A DNA stretch of 64,000 bases. Origin: an uncultured Bacilli bacterium. GTDB lineage: Bacteria; Bacillota_I; Bacilli_A; ML615J-28; CAG-313. The position numbers were made by a program, and so were the translations under genes. Position 1 is the first letter of the stretch, and each line of letters opens with the position of its first letter. The notes under the pieces were generated by a model. The model made no database searches and was not told the DNA's origin. It saw only the letters and a list, made by a program, of their open reading frames with translations. This document shows, piece by piece, positions 52,860-61,185 of this stretch. The stretch covers positions 1-64,000 of the forward strand of contig CAKPBI010000007.1 in assembly GCA_934140285.1 (NCBI GenBank). Direction: 5' to 3'.

Positions 52860-53393
52860 TTAAAAATTTGGTGGGCTACTTACCCAAATTAAACGACAAA
52901 CCTTATCTTTAATGTTTTTTAAATAATGGTTCTTATTAGAATCGTAGTAAAAGGTTTCACCTTTTTTTACCTTTAAAATACGATTATCTAAATATAATAA
53001 TAATTCTCCCTCTAAAACATATCCAAACTCTTGCCCTTCATGAGGGTAATCAATATCAGTTACACTATGTGGATAGATAGTAACTAAAATTGGTTCCATT
53101 TCATTCTTTTGAGCATTTGAGACCAACCATTTGATGTTGTACCCCTCTGACTCTTTTTCAAAATAATCATCGGTTGAAAAGACAATTTTTTCTTCTTTTT
53201 CTTCCTTAAAGAATTCCGAAAAATTAGTGCCAAGAGCATCTAGAATATCTTCAAGGGTTGAAATCGATGGTTCGACTAAATCATTCTCAAGTTGTGATAT
53301 ATAACCTTTAGTAAGTTCGGTTCGATTGGCCAATTCTTCTTGGGTCAAATCACAAAGCGTTCGTAGATCTTTGATTTTTTTACCAATTTTCAT
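52860..53393 (-). CDS. XRE-cupin transcriptional regulator of the pot operon
   Basis: A 177-residue regulator: N-terminal XRE helix-turn-helix (IGKKIKDLRTLCDLTQEELANRTELTKGYISQLENDLVEPSISTLEDI, residues 2-49) and a C-terminal cupin (HEGQEFGYVLEGELLLYLDNRILKVKKGETFYYDSNKNHYLKN, about 112-155). This architecture is that of PuuR-type polyamine or sugar-responsive repressors. As first gene of an operon with potABCD it most likely senses polyamine. A perfect palindrome in its own leader is the likely operator. Confidence 0.9.
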   Translation of the reverse strand: MKIGKKIKDLRTLCDLTQEELANRTELTKGYISQLENDLVEPSISTLEDILDALGTNFSEFFKEEKEEKIVFSTDDYFEKESEGYNIKWLVSNAQKNEMEPILVTIYPHSVTDIDYPHEGQEFGYVLEGELLLYLDNRILKVKKGETFYYDSNKNHYLKNIKDKVCRLIWVSSPPNF

Positions 53394-53429
53394 TTTCTAT
53401 CACCTCATTTTTGTTTAAAGATTTTAATC

Positions 53430-53456
53430 ATTTTGTTTAGTAATTCTAAACAAAAT
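53430..53456. promoter_or_regulatory. operator of the XRE-cupin/pot operon
   Basis: ATTTTGTTTAG and CTAAACAAAAT form a perfect 11-bp inverted repeat with a 5-base spacer, immediately downstream of the predicted transcription start near 53458. A partial half-site TTTGTTTA follows at 53410-53418. The dyad has no T-run, so it is a protein site, not a terminator. Confidence 0.75.
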
Positions 53457-53464
53457 CAAGATAT

Positions 53465-53493
53465 ATTATACTTGTTTTATTACTTTAATGCAA
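53465..53493 (-). promoter_or_regulatory. pot operon promoter
   Basis: TTGCAT (53488-53493), 17-base spacer, TATAAT (53465-53470) on the minus strand; the only promoter seen for regulator-potABCD-DUF308. Confidence 0.82.
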
Positions 53494-53519
53494 GAAATAT
53501 GAATATAAAAACGTTATAC

Positions 53520-53572
53520 ATTTATAAAAAATAAAAACTTTAGCAATTGAAATTTTTCTCAAATGCTAAAGT
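53520..53572 (-). terminator. terminator upstream of the pot operon
   Basis: ACTTTAGCAATTG (53536-53548) pairs with CAAATGCTAAAGT (53559-53571) with one mismatch, followed on the minus strand by TTTTTATTTTTTAT. No intact gene ends here on the minus strand; it probably closed the decayed gene or the dlt cluster. Confidence 0.72.
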
Positions 53573-54208
53573 TTAGTTATGTTTTATGCTTATATATATT
53601 TTCTTTTTTAGGGAAAAGTCTACACGTGTATGCTTTGTTCAGTTACTTGTTAAACAATAATTTCCGAGATATACTATATCAAAAAAAGGAAGAAATAAAA
53701 CTTTCATTCATAATTTGTTTTTTATTACATCTTAAAATGCTATCTTTATAAATATAATTATCATTCATTTCAAGATTAAGTTTTTAAAGTCACTCTATTT
53801 GAAACATGAGCTAGTTTAATAATCAAGTTATTTGTGATTCATCTAGAACATCATCAAGGATATTTATCATTGATGAAAATTAAATTTTTTATGATGGAAA
53901 AATCATCTTATTTAAACTTAATCTTATCATCTAATTAGAAAAGTTTAGCTCTTGTATTTCCTATATTTGTGGTATTTCTGACAAGTCTAGGCCAAGGGTT
54001 TCTTCAAAAGGGCATGTAAAATATGATTCAAATAATCCCCTTCAACTTTCTAAACCATAATCTAAAACAGATTTAACATTAAGAATAGCAGTTTTAACTT
54101 GCTTATTTAATGTTTCTTCTATACATCGTTTTATTGTTACTTGATAAGAAGAATCTAATTAAATGTTTGATTCCAAAAATTAATAGTTTTCATATTTTTC
54201 CATCTTAG
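53573..54208. other. gene-free interval with decayed coding DNA
   Basis: About 640 bases downstream of dltD. Apart from the eroded frame at 53931-54137 I see no gene, RNA structure or repeat. The stretch 53573-53900 has no coding frame of note on either strand. Confidence 0.6.
53931..54137 (-). pseudogene. eroded coding remnant of unknown family
   Basis: One minus-strand frame reads TIKRCIEETLNKQVKTAILN and continues with VKSVLDYGLES, a TGA, RGLFESYFTCPFEETLGLDL, then a TAG and a final short part. The composition is protein-like across the stops, which points to a dead gene; the family is not recognised. A TGA where Trp would fit (ES-W-RGL) raises the thought of a code-4 origin, but the following TAG codons argue for plain decay. 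Confidence 0.35.
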
Positions 54209-55171
54209 TTATCTTTTATTCTTATATTTTGCTTCTTCCTTTAAATAAATTTGGTATGATTCATACCATTTTTCATATCCTTCTTGATTCATGTGATTTT
54301 CAAGGTTAAAATTTTCACTGATAAATTTACCTAAATATTTGGTTACTTTCATGGCTCCATAGTAATTTAGGTGATTACCTTTATCACGATAATCTCTTAC
54401 GGAATCAAATTCTATTTCATCAAGCATTAGATTAAAATCAATAAATTTAATATTGTTTTCAACACAAATTTGATTAATTTGGTTTGATTTTTTTAGGTTC
54501 CATGATGTGTAAGTTGGAGATTCAAACATCATCATATCAATATTATTTTCTTTACATATTTCAATAATCTTTTTTAGTGACTGTATGTTTTTTCTTGATA
54601 TAACAGCTTTTTTATTGTTATGCATATAGTTAGGATCTTTTACTGGATGTTTATTAATAGTTTTACTAAAACGATATCCCTTAAAATGATCTATTTCTTC
54701 TTTAGGAAAAGTATAGAAATCTTTAAGTTTCATTTCTTTCCATTTAGCATGATAAACAAAAGGTGAAACTAAGAATCTAGCTTGACCTAATTTTTGTATA
54801 ACTTTTCCTTCATTACGATTTTCAAAAATGAAGTCTGATTCAAAAATTACTAACTTAATTTTTTGTTTTTTTCTAATCTCCCTAAAATAATTTTCAGCCA
54901 TTTGAAGATTTGCTTTAGCAACTCCACAGTTATATATGGTGTAACCATATTCGCCAAAAAGGGCTTGGGAATTTAAACTGTTGTATAAATCACTATTACC
55001 AAAGGCTACAACATCAATCGTATTTTCATCTTCTGCTTCAAATAAACGACCTGCATAGTAGTTGTTTCCTCCATAGTCTTTTACTGATTTAGGTGTAAAA
55101 ACAAGGCAGGCGTATAAATATAGACTTACAAAGACACCAAAGAAAATAAAAATTTTATATACTCTTTTCAT
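54209..55171 (-). CDS. dltD: DltD-like SGNH hydrolase of the D-alanylation system
   Basis: A 320-residue membrane-anchored protein. One N-terminal membrane helix (about residues 6-25) precedes an extracellular SGNH-type domain with VVAFGNSDLYNSLN (nucleophilic Ser) near residues 55-68 and DKGNHLNYYGAMKVTKYLG (Asp-His pair) near 274-292. Known DltD transfers or edits D-alanine on teichoic acids outside the cell. Its role is inferred from this fold and its place after dltB. It is shorter than Bacillus DltD (about 390) and divergent. Confidence 0.78.
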   Translation of the reverse strand: MKRVYKIFIFFGVFVSLYLYACLVFTPKSVKDYGGNNYYAGRLFEAEDENTIDVVAFGNSDLYNSLNSQALFGEYGYTIYNCGVAKANLQMAENYFREIRKKQKIKLVIFESDFIFENRNEGKVIQKLGQARFLVSPFVYHAKWKEMKLKDFYTFPKEEIDHFKGYRFSKTINKHPVKDPNYMHNNKKAVISRKNIQSLKKIIEICKENNIDMMMFESPTYTSWNLKKSNQINQICVENNIKFIDFNLMLDEIEFDSVRDYRDKGNHLNYYGAMKVTKYLGKFISENFNLENHMNQEGYEKWYESYQIYLKEEAKYKNKR

Positions 55172-56706
55172 TAGAAACCTCCATAGATTGGGTCGGGTGG
55201 GGTATAGCCATTTCCATATGCTCCAAAGATGATGATGACAAAAATTAGCGTTATCATTACTACTAAATGAACAAAATAATTCTTATGAAGTAGTTGATAT
55301 ATATCGATTTTCTTTTCTTTTAGAATACCAACAACTAAAAGAATACCTAAGCCAAGTAATGATATTATAATTTCCGAAACACTAAATATTTTTAAAATTT
55401 CAAAGTTGGAATTTTTAAAGATATTTGTAAACATCGTAAATGAAATTTTTAAAGTATCTGCTCTAAAGATTAACATTCCAATGTTAACTAAAATAAAGAC
55501 CTTTAAAACTCCAAATCCTTTATACCATAGTTGATTTTTAAACTTACAATTTTTAATAAGGTTAGAAACTAATGTTTCAATAGCTATTATTAAATAGTAG
55601 TATAAACCATAGATTAAATATTTAAGGCTTGCTCCATGCCAAAGTCCTGTTAGTGACCAAACAACTAGAAGCGCAAGTTGAGAAGAAACAAAAGTACTAA
55701 AGAATACTCCCGTTTTAGCTCTTAATTTTTTAGATAATTTAACCAGAGGTTTTGACATTGAAATAGGATAGAAAACATATTCTTTGAACCATGCTCCAAG
55801 GCTAATGTGCCATCGGCGCCAAAACTCACCAACTGATTTTGAAAAGAAGGGCTGTTCAAAGTTTTTTGCGAGCTTAATTCCAAACATTTCGGAAGCCCCA
55901 GTTACCATATCAATAATACCTGAAAACTCTGCATATAGTTGGAATGTAAAGGCAATAATACCAATAATAACGGGGTAACCTGTAACGGTAGTTCCTTTAA
56001 ATATTGGAGCAACTAATATTGCAAGTCTATCAGCAATTACAATTTTTTTAAATAGACCAAAAAGAAATCTTTCAATACCCCTTATCAAATTGTTGAATTC
56101 AAATTTATTTCCTTCGCATAAAGTAGGACTTAATTCATTGAATTTAGCAATTGGGCCTTCAAGAAGGGAAGGAAAATAGCATATGAATAATAATACTTTA
56201 AAGTAATTATTTGATGCATGATATTTTTGTGAATAGACATCAATTAAATATCCAATTCCTGATAATGTATAATAACTAATGCCTAGTGGTAATAGTATCT
56301 TAAACATCGGAATTTCTGTATTAAATATACTATTTATAATTGAATCAAAAAAGTTAATGTATTTTATTCCTAGAAGCATTCCGAGGCTTAGGATTATCCC
56401 AATTATTAGTAAACTTTTATTTTTTCTTTTTGTTGCTATCTTTTTTTCTTTAAATGCCTCTTTTGAAAGAGCCTCTTTTAAAGAAAGAAGACATTGATAG
56501 TTTTTATCAATTAAATGGCTAAATATAAAAACTATGGTTGAAGATAGGATTATAAATATTCCCATGTATGAAGATAAAATAAAAGCAATTATTAAACTAA
56601 ATAATACAAGAACCGACCAACGTTTTTTTTGAGGTAGGATATAATATGTCAAAAGTCCTACCGTCATAAATGCCACTAAATAAAGTAGCTGTAAATAAGC
56701 TTTCAT
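55171..56706 (-). CDS. dltB: MBOAT-family D-alanyl transfer protein DltB
   Basis: A 511-residue MBOAT with about 11 to 12 membrane segments that passes D-alanine from DltC across the membrane. EFWRRWHISLGAWFKEYVFYPIS (about residues 291-313) and the catalytic histidine in SLTGLWHGASLKYLIYGLYY (about 353-372) are diagnostic. LLPLGISYYTLSGIGYLIDVY near 139-159 also fits. The end overlaps the dltD start. An alginate O-acetyltransferase would look alike, but dltA and dltC next to it decide the call. Confidence 0.9.
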   Translation of the reverse strand: MKAYLQLLYLVAFMTVGLLTYYILPQKKRWSVLVLFSLIIAFILSSYMGIFIILSSTIVFIFSHLIDKNYQCLLSLKEALSKEAFKEKKIATKRKNKSLLIIGIILSLGMLLGIKYINFFDSIINSIFNTEIPMFKILLPLGISYYTLSGIGYLIDVYSQKYHASNNYFKVLLFICYFPSLLEGPIAKFNELSPTLCEGNKFEFNNLIRGIERFLFGLFKKIVIADRLAILVAPIFKGTTVTGYPVIIGIIAFTFQLYAEFSGIIDMVTGASEMFGIKLAKNFEQPFFSKSVGEFWRRWHISLGAWFKEYVFYPISMSKPLVKLSKKLRAKTGVFFSTFVSSQLALLVVWSLTGLWHGASLKYLIYGLYYYLIIAIETLVSNLIKNCKFKNQLWYKGFGVLKVFILVNIGMLIFRADTLKISFTMFTNIFKNSNFEILKIFSVSEIIISLLGLGILLVVGILKEKKIDIYQLLHKNYFVHLVVMITLIFVIIIFGAYGNGYTPPDPIYGGF

Positions 56707-56708
56707 AA

Positions 56709-56936
56709 TTACTCGTCTAAGTATTTTTCAACTAATTTGTTAATGCATTCAATACTTTCAAAATTTTCAGGAAGAATATCCATTGGGGATATTTCAATAT
56801 CAAAAGCATCATTTAATTCCATTACAAGTTGAACTATTTCCATTGATGTTAAGATAGCATTCGATATTAATCCTTTTTCATTTTTAAAGTCAATACCAGG
56901 CTTTAGGTTTTCAAGAATTTCAATTATTTTTTCCAT
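56709..56936 (-). CDS. dltC: D-alanyl carrier protein DltC
   Basis: A 75-residue acyl-carrier-like protein. The phosphopantetheine serine lies in NAILTSMEIVQLVMELNDAFDIEI (LTSMEIV, about residue 32). It carries activated D-alanine from DltA to DltB. It lies two bases from both neighbours, one base after dltA and two before dltB; the order A-C-B-D differs from the common A-B-C-D. Confidence 0.88.
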   Translation of the reverse strand: MEKIIEILENLKPGIDFKNEKGLISNAILTSMEIVQLVMELNDAFDIEISPMDILPENFESIECINKLVEKYLDE

Positions 56937-56937
56937 T

Positions 56938-58461
56938 TTATTTAGTCTCCTTTATTAATGTTTCTTTATAGAATTTACGGTCTATTTTACCATTTTGATT
57001 ATATTTCATTTGTTTAACATTTTCAAAACGATTTGGATGCATATATGATGGTAGTTTTGTTTTAATAAAGGATAGAATTTCTTCACTAGTTAGTTTTCCT
57101 TCATAAATTAAAACAATTTGATCATTTATTTCATCATATAGACAAAAAGCATTTTTAATTTTTTCCATTGCGTTAATTGCTACTTCAATTTCACCAAGTT
57201 CAATACGATAGCCATGATGTTTAATTTGGAAGTCTTTACGTGAAATGTAGATTAATTCATGTTTTTCATTATACTTACATAAATCACCAGTACGATAAAC
57301 TATTTCTGGAAAATGCTTATTTAAAGGATTTTGAACAAATGTTTGCTTTGTTTTTTCCTCATTATTGTAATAACCACTTGCGACAAAAGCTCCTCGACAA
57401 TATAGTTCACCTATTTCATTAGGCGTAGTTACAAGTTTATTATCATTTATCAACATAACATCAAGATTTTTACATGCATATCCAATTGGTACAGATTCTG
57501 TTAACGGAATCTTTTTCTTTACAACATAATAAGTGCAAATATCAGTTGTTTCTGTTGGACCAAACAAGTTAGCGTATTTAACCTTAGGAAGATGATCCAT
57601 CCAATAATTTAAGATTTTACTCATCATAACTTCACCAGCAAACATTGCAAGTTTAAGGTTTTCAATTTTGACATAATCTAAGACCTTTAAGTTAGCAATA
57701 ATTGCATAAGCTGATGGTACCCAATATATCGTATTTACTTTATTTTCATTCAAACCTTTTATAAGTTGAATAGGAAATGAAAAATATGCTTTAGGAATTA
57801 TGTAAAGAGTTGCACCGGTAAATAGGGTTGAGAATACATCTGTTACTGACATTGAAAAATAAAACGGTGTTTGACTACCAAATATTGTATTCTTATTAAA
57901 TTTAAACTCTGTACTTACCCATTCAATATAAGCTAACACATTATCATGGGTTACCACCGTTCCTTTAGGAAGACCAGTTGAACCACTTGTAAATAAAATA
58001 TAAGCGGGATTAGCCGAAATTATTTGTCTTTTGACATTATTAATTATTGCCTCATTAATCTCTTCATTTAGCATTTCATTAATATCTATAAGAATAGTTT
58101 TAAAGTTTGCACGGATTTCTTTTTCCATCTCTTCTTTTAAACTATCATCAAAGATTATAATTTTTGGAGTAACTACACTTAAAATTTTCTCAATCCTTTC
58201 ATATGGAGAATCGGGATCAAGAACAACATAGGTAGATCCTGCATACATTATGCCAAGTATGGATATGATCGTTTTGATACTTTTCTTAGTAAAGATTGCG
58301 ACAATATCATTTATTTTAATATTATTATTAATTAAATATGTACCAAGTTTTTTAGCATCTACTTGAAGGTCTAAAAAACTAATCTTTCCTTCATTTTCAA
58401 TAAAGGCTATTTTTTCTGGATACTTTTTTACAGTTTGTTCAAACTTGTCAATTATTGTCAT
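56938..58461 (-). CDS. dltA: D-alanine-D-alanyl carrier protein ligase
   Basis: A 507-residue adenylating enzyme that charges DltC with D-alanine. Core motifs: A3 YILFTSGSTGLPKGTVVTH (about residues 152-170), A5 NLFGPTETTDICTYY, A7/A8 YRTGDLCKYNEKHELIYISRKDFQIKHHGYRIELGEIE (about 388-425), A10 YNQNGKIDRKF with the catalytic lysine near the end. The pocket-lining CTYYV after the GPTE motif matches DltA. First gene of the dlt cluster, with a consensus-type promoter. Confidence 0.92.
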   Translation of the reverse strand: MTIIDKFEQTVKKYPEKIAFIENEGKISFLDLQVDAKKLGTYLINNNIKINDIVAIFTKKSIKTIISILGIMYAGSTYVVLDPDSPYERIEKILSVVTPKIIIFDDSLKEEMEKEIRANFKTILIDINEMLNEEINEAIINNVKRQIISANPAYILFTSGSTGLPKGTVVTHDNVLAYIEWVSTEFKFNKNTIFGSQTPFYFSMSVTDVFSTLFTGATLYIIPKAYFSFPIQLIKGLNENKVNTIYWVPSAYAIIANLKVLDYVKIENLKLAMFAGEVMMSKILNYWMDHLPKVKYANLFGPTETTDICTYYVVKKKIPLTESVPIGYACKNLDVMLINDNKLVTTPNEIGELYCRGAFVASGYYNNEEKTKQTFVQNPLNKHFPEIVYRTGDLCKYNEKHELIYISRKDFQIKHHGYRIELGEIEVAINAMEKIKNAFCLYDEINDQIVLIYEGKLTSEEILSFIKTKLPSYMHPNRFENVKQMKYNQNGKIDRKFYKETLIKETK

Positions 58462-58519
58462 TTTTTATACCCCCTATATATATATAACAAACAACTTGTT
58501 AATTTTTACAATTTTATTG

Positions 58520-58548
58520 ATTATATCAAATTTGTAAGAAAAAGTCAA
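58520..58548 (-). promoter_or_regulatory. dlt operon promoter
   Basis: TTGACT (58543-58548), 17-base spacer, TATAAT (58520-58525) on the minus strand; leader of about 50 bases. Confidence 0.85.
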
Positions 58549-58573
58549 AAAAAAGATATCTAATATGTCCGCT

Positions 58574-58606
58574 TAAAAAGAAAATTAGGAACCCCTAATT
58601 TTCTTT
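58574..58606 (-). terminator. terminator overlapping the glycosyltransferase stop codon
   Basis: AAAGAAAATTAGG (58577-58589) and CCTAATTTTCTTT (58594-58606) form a perfect 13-bp stem with loop AACC, then a short T-run. The stop codon (58595-58597) lies in the stem, as with the acetyltransferase gene at 11414. Confidence 0.85.
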
Positions 58607-59722
58607 AATTCCAATATTGTCTAAGATAAACTTAGCTATTTTTTCGGTAGCATGTTCATCGATGTTTTCTTCTTGGGCTTTTTTGATTTTTTTCATTTCT
58701 TGTTCATTATTTAGAAGATCAAGACCTACTTTTACTAAATCTTTAGGTTTCTTAGCTGATTTTGCCATATGTAGTTTTAAGAAGAAATCTTTATTGGCAG
58801 TTTCACATCCTGGGATTGGATAGGTAATAATCATTGGAGTTCGTGATGCGACTGTCTCAGTGGAGGTAAGTCCACCAGGTTTGGTATAGACAATGTCAGA
58901 TGCTTTCATATATAATGGCATATCTGTAGTGTGACCAATAACAACAAACGCTTTATTATCTTTATATTTTTTAATTTGTTGATTGTAGATTTTTTGATTG
59001 TTTCCACAAATAACGACTATTTGTAATTTATTGAGTTCATCTGATTTATTAAAAGCTTTTGTTAAGGCTGTTAATTTACCAGCGCCCATACTACCACCAA
59101 TTAGAAGGATTGTTTTCTTGTCTTTATCTAAGCCTAGTTTTTCACAAGCTTCTTCTTTGGTTAAAGAACTTAAGATTCGAGGAGAAAAAGGAATACCAAA
59201 AGGATGAAGTTTCTCTCTTGGAAGGCCTCGTTCTACGCATTCATCTGCAAGACTTGGATGGGGAATGATGTATTCACTACATTCAGTTTCTTCCCAAAAG
59301 GGCGTAAGGGTATAGTCAGTTAGTACTGCAAAGTCTTTAGGAACAATATCTCCTTTTCTTTTCATCCAGGTTATGGTTTCAGCTGGATAGAGATGAGTCA
59401 TAACTATGGCATCATAATGGTTTTCTTCTAAATACTTTTCTAAGTATTTAGCCATTTTTTTATTTACTTTGTATATAGGAGAATTCTTAGTGCGTTTACT
59501 TACGGCCATACCAAGTTTATATACACAGCCAAACACTTTTGGAGCAACTTGAACGGTCTTAACATAAGTATTTGCGACACGTTTAGCAACTTTTTCTCCA
59601 GCAAGTGTTAAATAGTCGAAAACAAAAGCGGTATGTCCCATCTTTTCAAATTGTGCTTTTAAGGCGTTAGCCGCCGCATCATGGCCGCCACCAGTTTTAC
59701 ATGATAATAAAAGTATCTTCAT
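58595..59722 (-). CDS. processive diacylglycerol glycosyltransferase, UgtP/MGDG synthase family
   Basis: A GT28-type membrane-associated enzyme of about 375 residues that adds glucose or galactose to diacylglycerol for glycolipids. The N-terminal LSCKTGGGHDAAANALKAQFEKMGH is the MGDG-synthase signature; LLIGGSMGAGKLTALTKAF and YTKPGGLTSTETVASRTPMIITYPIPGCETAN (nucleotide-sugar site) follow. The ATG at 59722 directly follows the plsY stop. With plsY and the dlt cluster beside it, it fits envelope lipid or lipoteichoic acid anchor synthesis. Sugar specificity is not known. Confidence 0.9.
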   Translation of the reverse strand: MKILLLSCKTGGGHDAAANALKAQFEKMGHTAFVFDYLTLAGEKVAKRVANTYVKTVQVAPKVFGCVYKLGMAVSKRTKNSPIYKVNKKMAKYLEKYLEENHYDAIVMTHLYPAETITWMKRKGDIVPKDFAVLTDYTLTPFWEETECSEYIIPHPSLADECVERGLPREKLHPFGIPFSPRILSSLTKEEACEKLGLDKDKKTILLIGGSMGAGKLTALTKAFNKSDELNKLQIVVICGNNQKIYNQQIKKYKDNKAFVVIGHTTDMPLYMKASDIVYTKPGGLTSTETVASRTPMIITYPIPGCETANKDFFLKLHMAKSAKKPKDLVKVGLDLLNNEQEMKKIKKAQEENIDEHATEKIAKFILDNIGIKEN

Positions 59723-59723
59723 A

Positions 59724-60371
59724 TTAGTTTTTTCCAAAAGCAAAACGTATTTCTTTGCTTTCACTTTCTTTCAATGATTTTAAATGTTTAAAGCATACAA
59801 GTCCTGCAATTAGAAAACTTGATAAAACAATTGATAATCCCATTTTTTGGAAAATTGACATAACAATCATTGCGATAAACCAACATCCATATGTAATAAT
59901 TGATCTTAAAGCATGAGGATTAACAATAATAATTGTTGAGAAAAAGATATAACTTAAAGCAAGAGATACAAAAGGAATAAAATTAGGAAGTATCGCAAAT
60001 AAAACACCAAAGCTTGTTAGAATGCACTTTCCACCTTTTTTAAATCCATTAAAGATTGGAAAAGCATGACCAAGAAGAGGAGAAATAATTACTAAAGCAA
60101 ATAGAGCATTTGTTGTATCTAAATATCTTGTCGCAATATATACAGGTAAAACCCCTTTGAAAAAATCAAAGATTAAAGCTAAAATGCCACAAAGTTTTCC
60201 ACCATATTTAAAGGCATTAGCCATACCTGGATTATGGTCATCACTTATTTCCATAATGTCTTTATGTTTTAATATTTTTACAATTAAATATGAAAATAAG
60301 ACACTACCTAAAAGATAACCACTTAGCATAAAACCAAGATAACCAAATATATTAGTTAAATATAAGTACAT
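59724..60371 (-). CDS. plsY: acyl-phosphate glycerol-3-phosphate acyltransferase
   Basis: Adds the first acyl chain to glycerol-3-phosphate; 215 residues with five or more membrane segments. Family motifs are GYLLGSVLFSYLIVKI (motif 1), NPGMANAFKYGGKLCGI (motif 2 variant, usually GSGNxGxTN), and GHAFPIFNGFKKGGKCILTSFGVLF (motif 3). The changes in motif 2 (NPGMANAFK) are notable. Follows the MarR gene by 27 bases and is coupled to the glycosyltransferase. Confidence 0.87.
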   Translation of the reverse strand: MYLYLTNIFGYLGFMLSGYLLGSVLFSYLIVKILKHKDIMEISDDHNPGMANAFKYGGKLCGILALIFDFFKGVLPVYIATRYLDTTNALFALVIISPLLGHAFPIFNGFKKGGKCILTSFGVLFAILPNFIPFVSLALSYIFFSTIIIVNPHALRSIITYGCWFIAMIVMSIFQKMGLSIVLSSFLIAGLVCFKHLKSLKESESKEIRFAFGKN

Positions 60372-60398
60372 ATATTAGTCCTTCCTTATTATTATATA

Positions 60399-60812
60399 CT
60401 AGTTTGCTAAAAGATTTAATAAACGTATTAGTTCTATTGAATCTTTTTCTCCAAGTTTATCAATAATATTTTTTACATTTTCTACTATTTTATTTTTTAT
60501 TTTTATTGCGAGATCTTTTCCTTTTTCTGTAAGTTTTACTAAAGTTCTTCTTTTATCAAGTGCATCATTTTCTCTAATGATGTATTTTTTCATTTCTAGT
60601 GTTTTTAGAGTAGTTGATATTCTACCACTAGTTAAATTTTGAGCATGGCAAAGTTCACCAGACGTCATAGTTTTCTTGCCATCACACTCGCCTTGTAGTA
60701 ATATTTGAAGAATACCATACTCTCCTTGTGACAATTCACTAATGTTTTTAATTTGCGCGTTGCTGCCTTTCATTAATTTCATAAATTCTTTTGTAATATA
60801 ACTTTCAGACAT
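60399..60812 (-). CDS. MarR-family regulator of the lipid genes
   Basis: A 137-residue winged-helix regulator. MTSGELCHAQNLTSGRISTTLKTLEMKKYIIRENDALDKRRTLVKLTEKGKDLAIKI (about residues 48-104) is the DNA-binding and wing part. Its place as first gene before plsY suggests a FabT-like lipid regulator, but this is inferred. The palindrome over the start site of its promoter suggests autorepression. Confidence 0.87.
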   Translation of the reverse strand: MSESYITKEFMKLMKGSNAQIKNISELSQGEYGILQILLQGECDGKKTMTSGELCHAQNLTSGRISTTLKTLEMKKYIIRENDALDKRRTLVKLTEKGKDLAIKIKNKIVENVKNIIDKLGEKDSIELIRLLNLLAN

Positions 60813-60825
60813 ATTATCACCTTTT

Positions 60826-60842
60826 ATCTTTTACTAAAAGAT
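60826..60842. promoter_or_regulatory. likely MarR operator
   Basis: ATCTTTTA-C-TAAAAGAT is a perfect 8-bp dyad with a single centre base, located at the predicted transcription start and 14 bases upstream of the marR start codon. Confidence 0.7.
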
Positions 60843-60871
60843 ATTATACTACATTTATGTTATAAAGTCAA
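60843..60871 (-). promoter_or_regulatory. marR-plsY operon promoter
   Basis: TTGACT (60866-60871), 17-base spacer, TATAAT (60843-60848) on the minus strand, abutting the palindrome. Confidence 0.85.
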
Positions 60872-60949
60872 TAACTTATTAAAAATGAAAACATTTTTTC
60901 TGATTATCTTATGATATATTCAAAAAAGTTATCTTTTGAATTTTACAAT

Positions 60950-60978
60950 TTGGTTATATTTTCTCTATATGGTATAAT
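60950..60978 (+). promoter_or_regulatory. promoter of the transposase remnant
   Basis: TTGGTT (60950-60955), 17-base spacer, TATAAT (60973-60978) on the plus strand, followed by GGAGG (60988-60992) and the ATG at 61001. The expression signals survive although the gene is dead. Confidence 0.6.
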
Positions 60979-61000
60979 CACCCATATGGAGGAACTTCAC

Positions 61001-61160
61001 ATGAGAAAGGTAAATTTAACAATGAATTTTCGTTAGTACATAATGATATCATAACTGCTTTTGAATGTCTACAAGAAAACCAAATATTAATGAATTCTTA
61101 ACTATTGTTTCTCACAAAAAGGTTGATAATGGTTGGACTATCAAATATAATAATTCTTAA
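61001..61160 (+). pseudogene. deleted transposase remnant, probably ISNCY/IS1202 type
   Basis: Three frames join to give a broken protein: MRKVNLTMN (61001-61027), then EFSLVHNDIITAFECLQENQ (from 61024), then NINEFLTIVSHKKVDNGWTI and KYNNS (from 61083) to a stop at 61160. The first part is the N-terminus known for IS1202/ISNCY-family transposases and the rest resembles their C-terminal part, so the whole catalytic core has been deleted and two frameshifts added. Family assignment is from memory of the protein start and needs a search. Confidence 0.5.
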
Positions 61161-61185
61161 TGATGTGTTTTTTAACGAATAGGTT

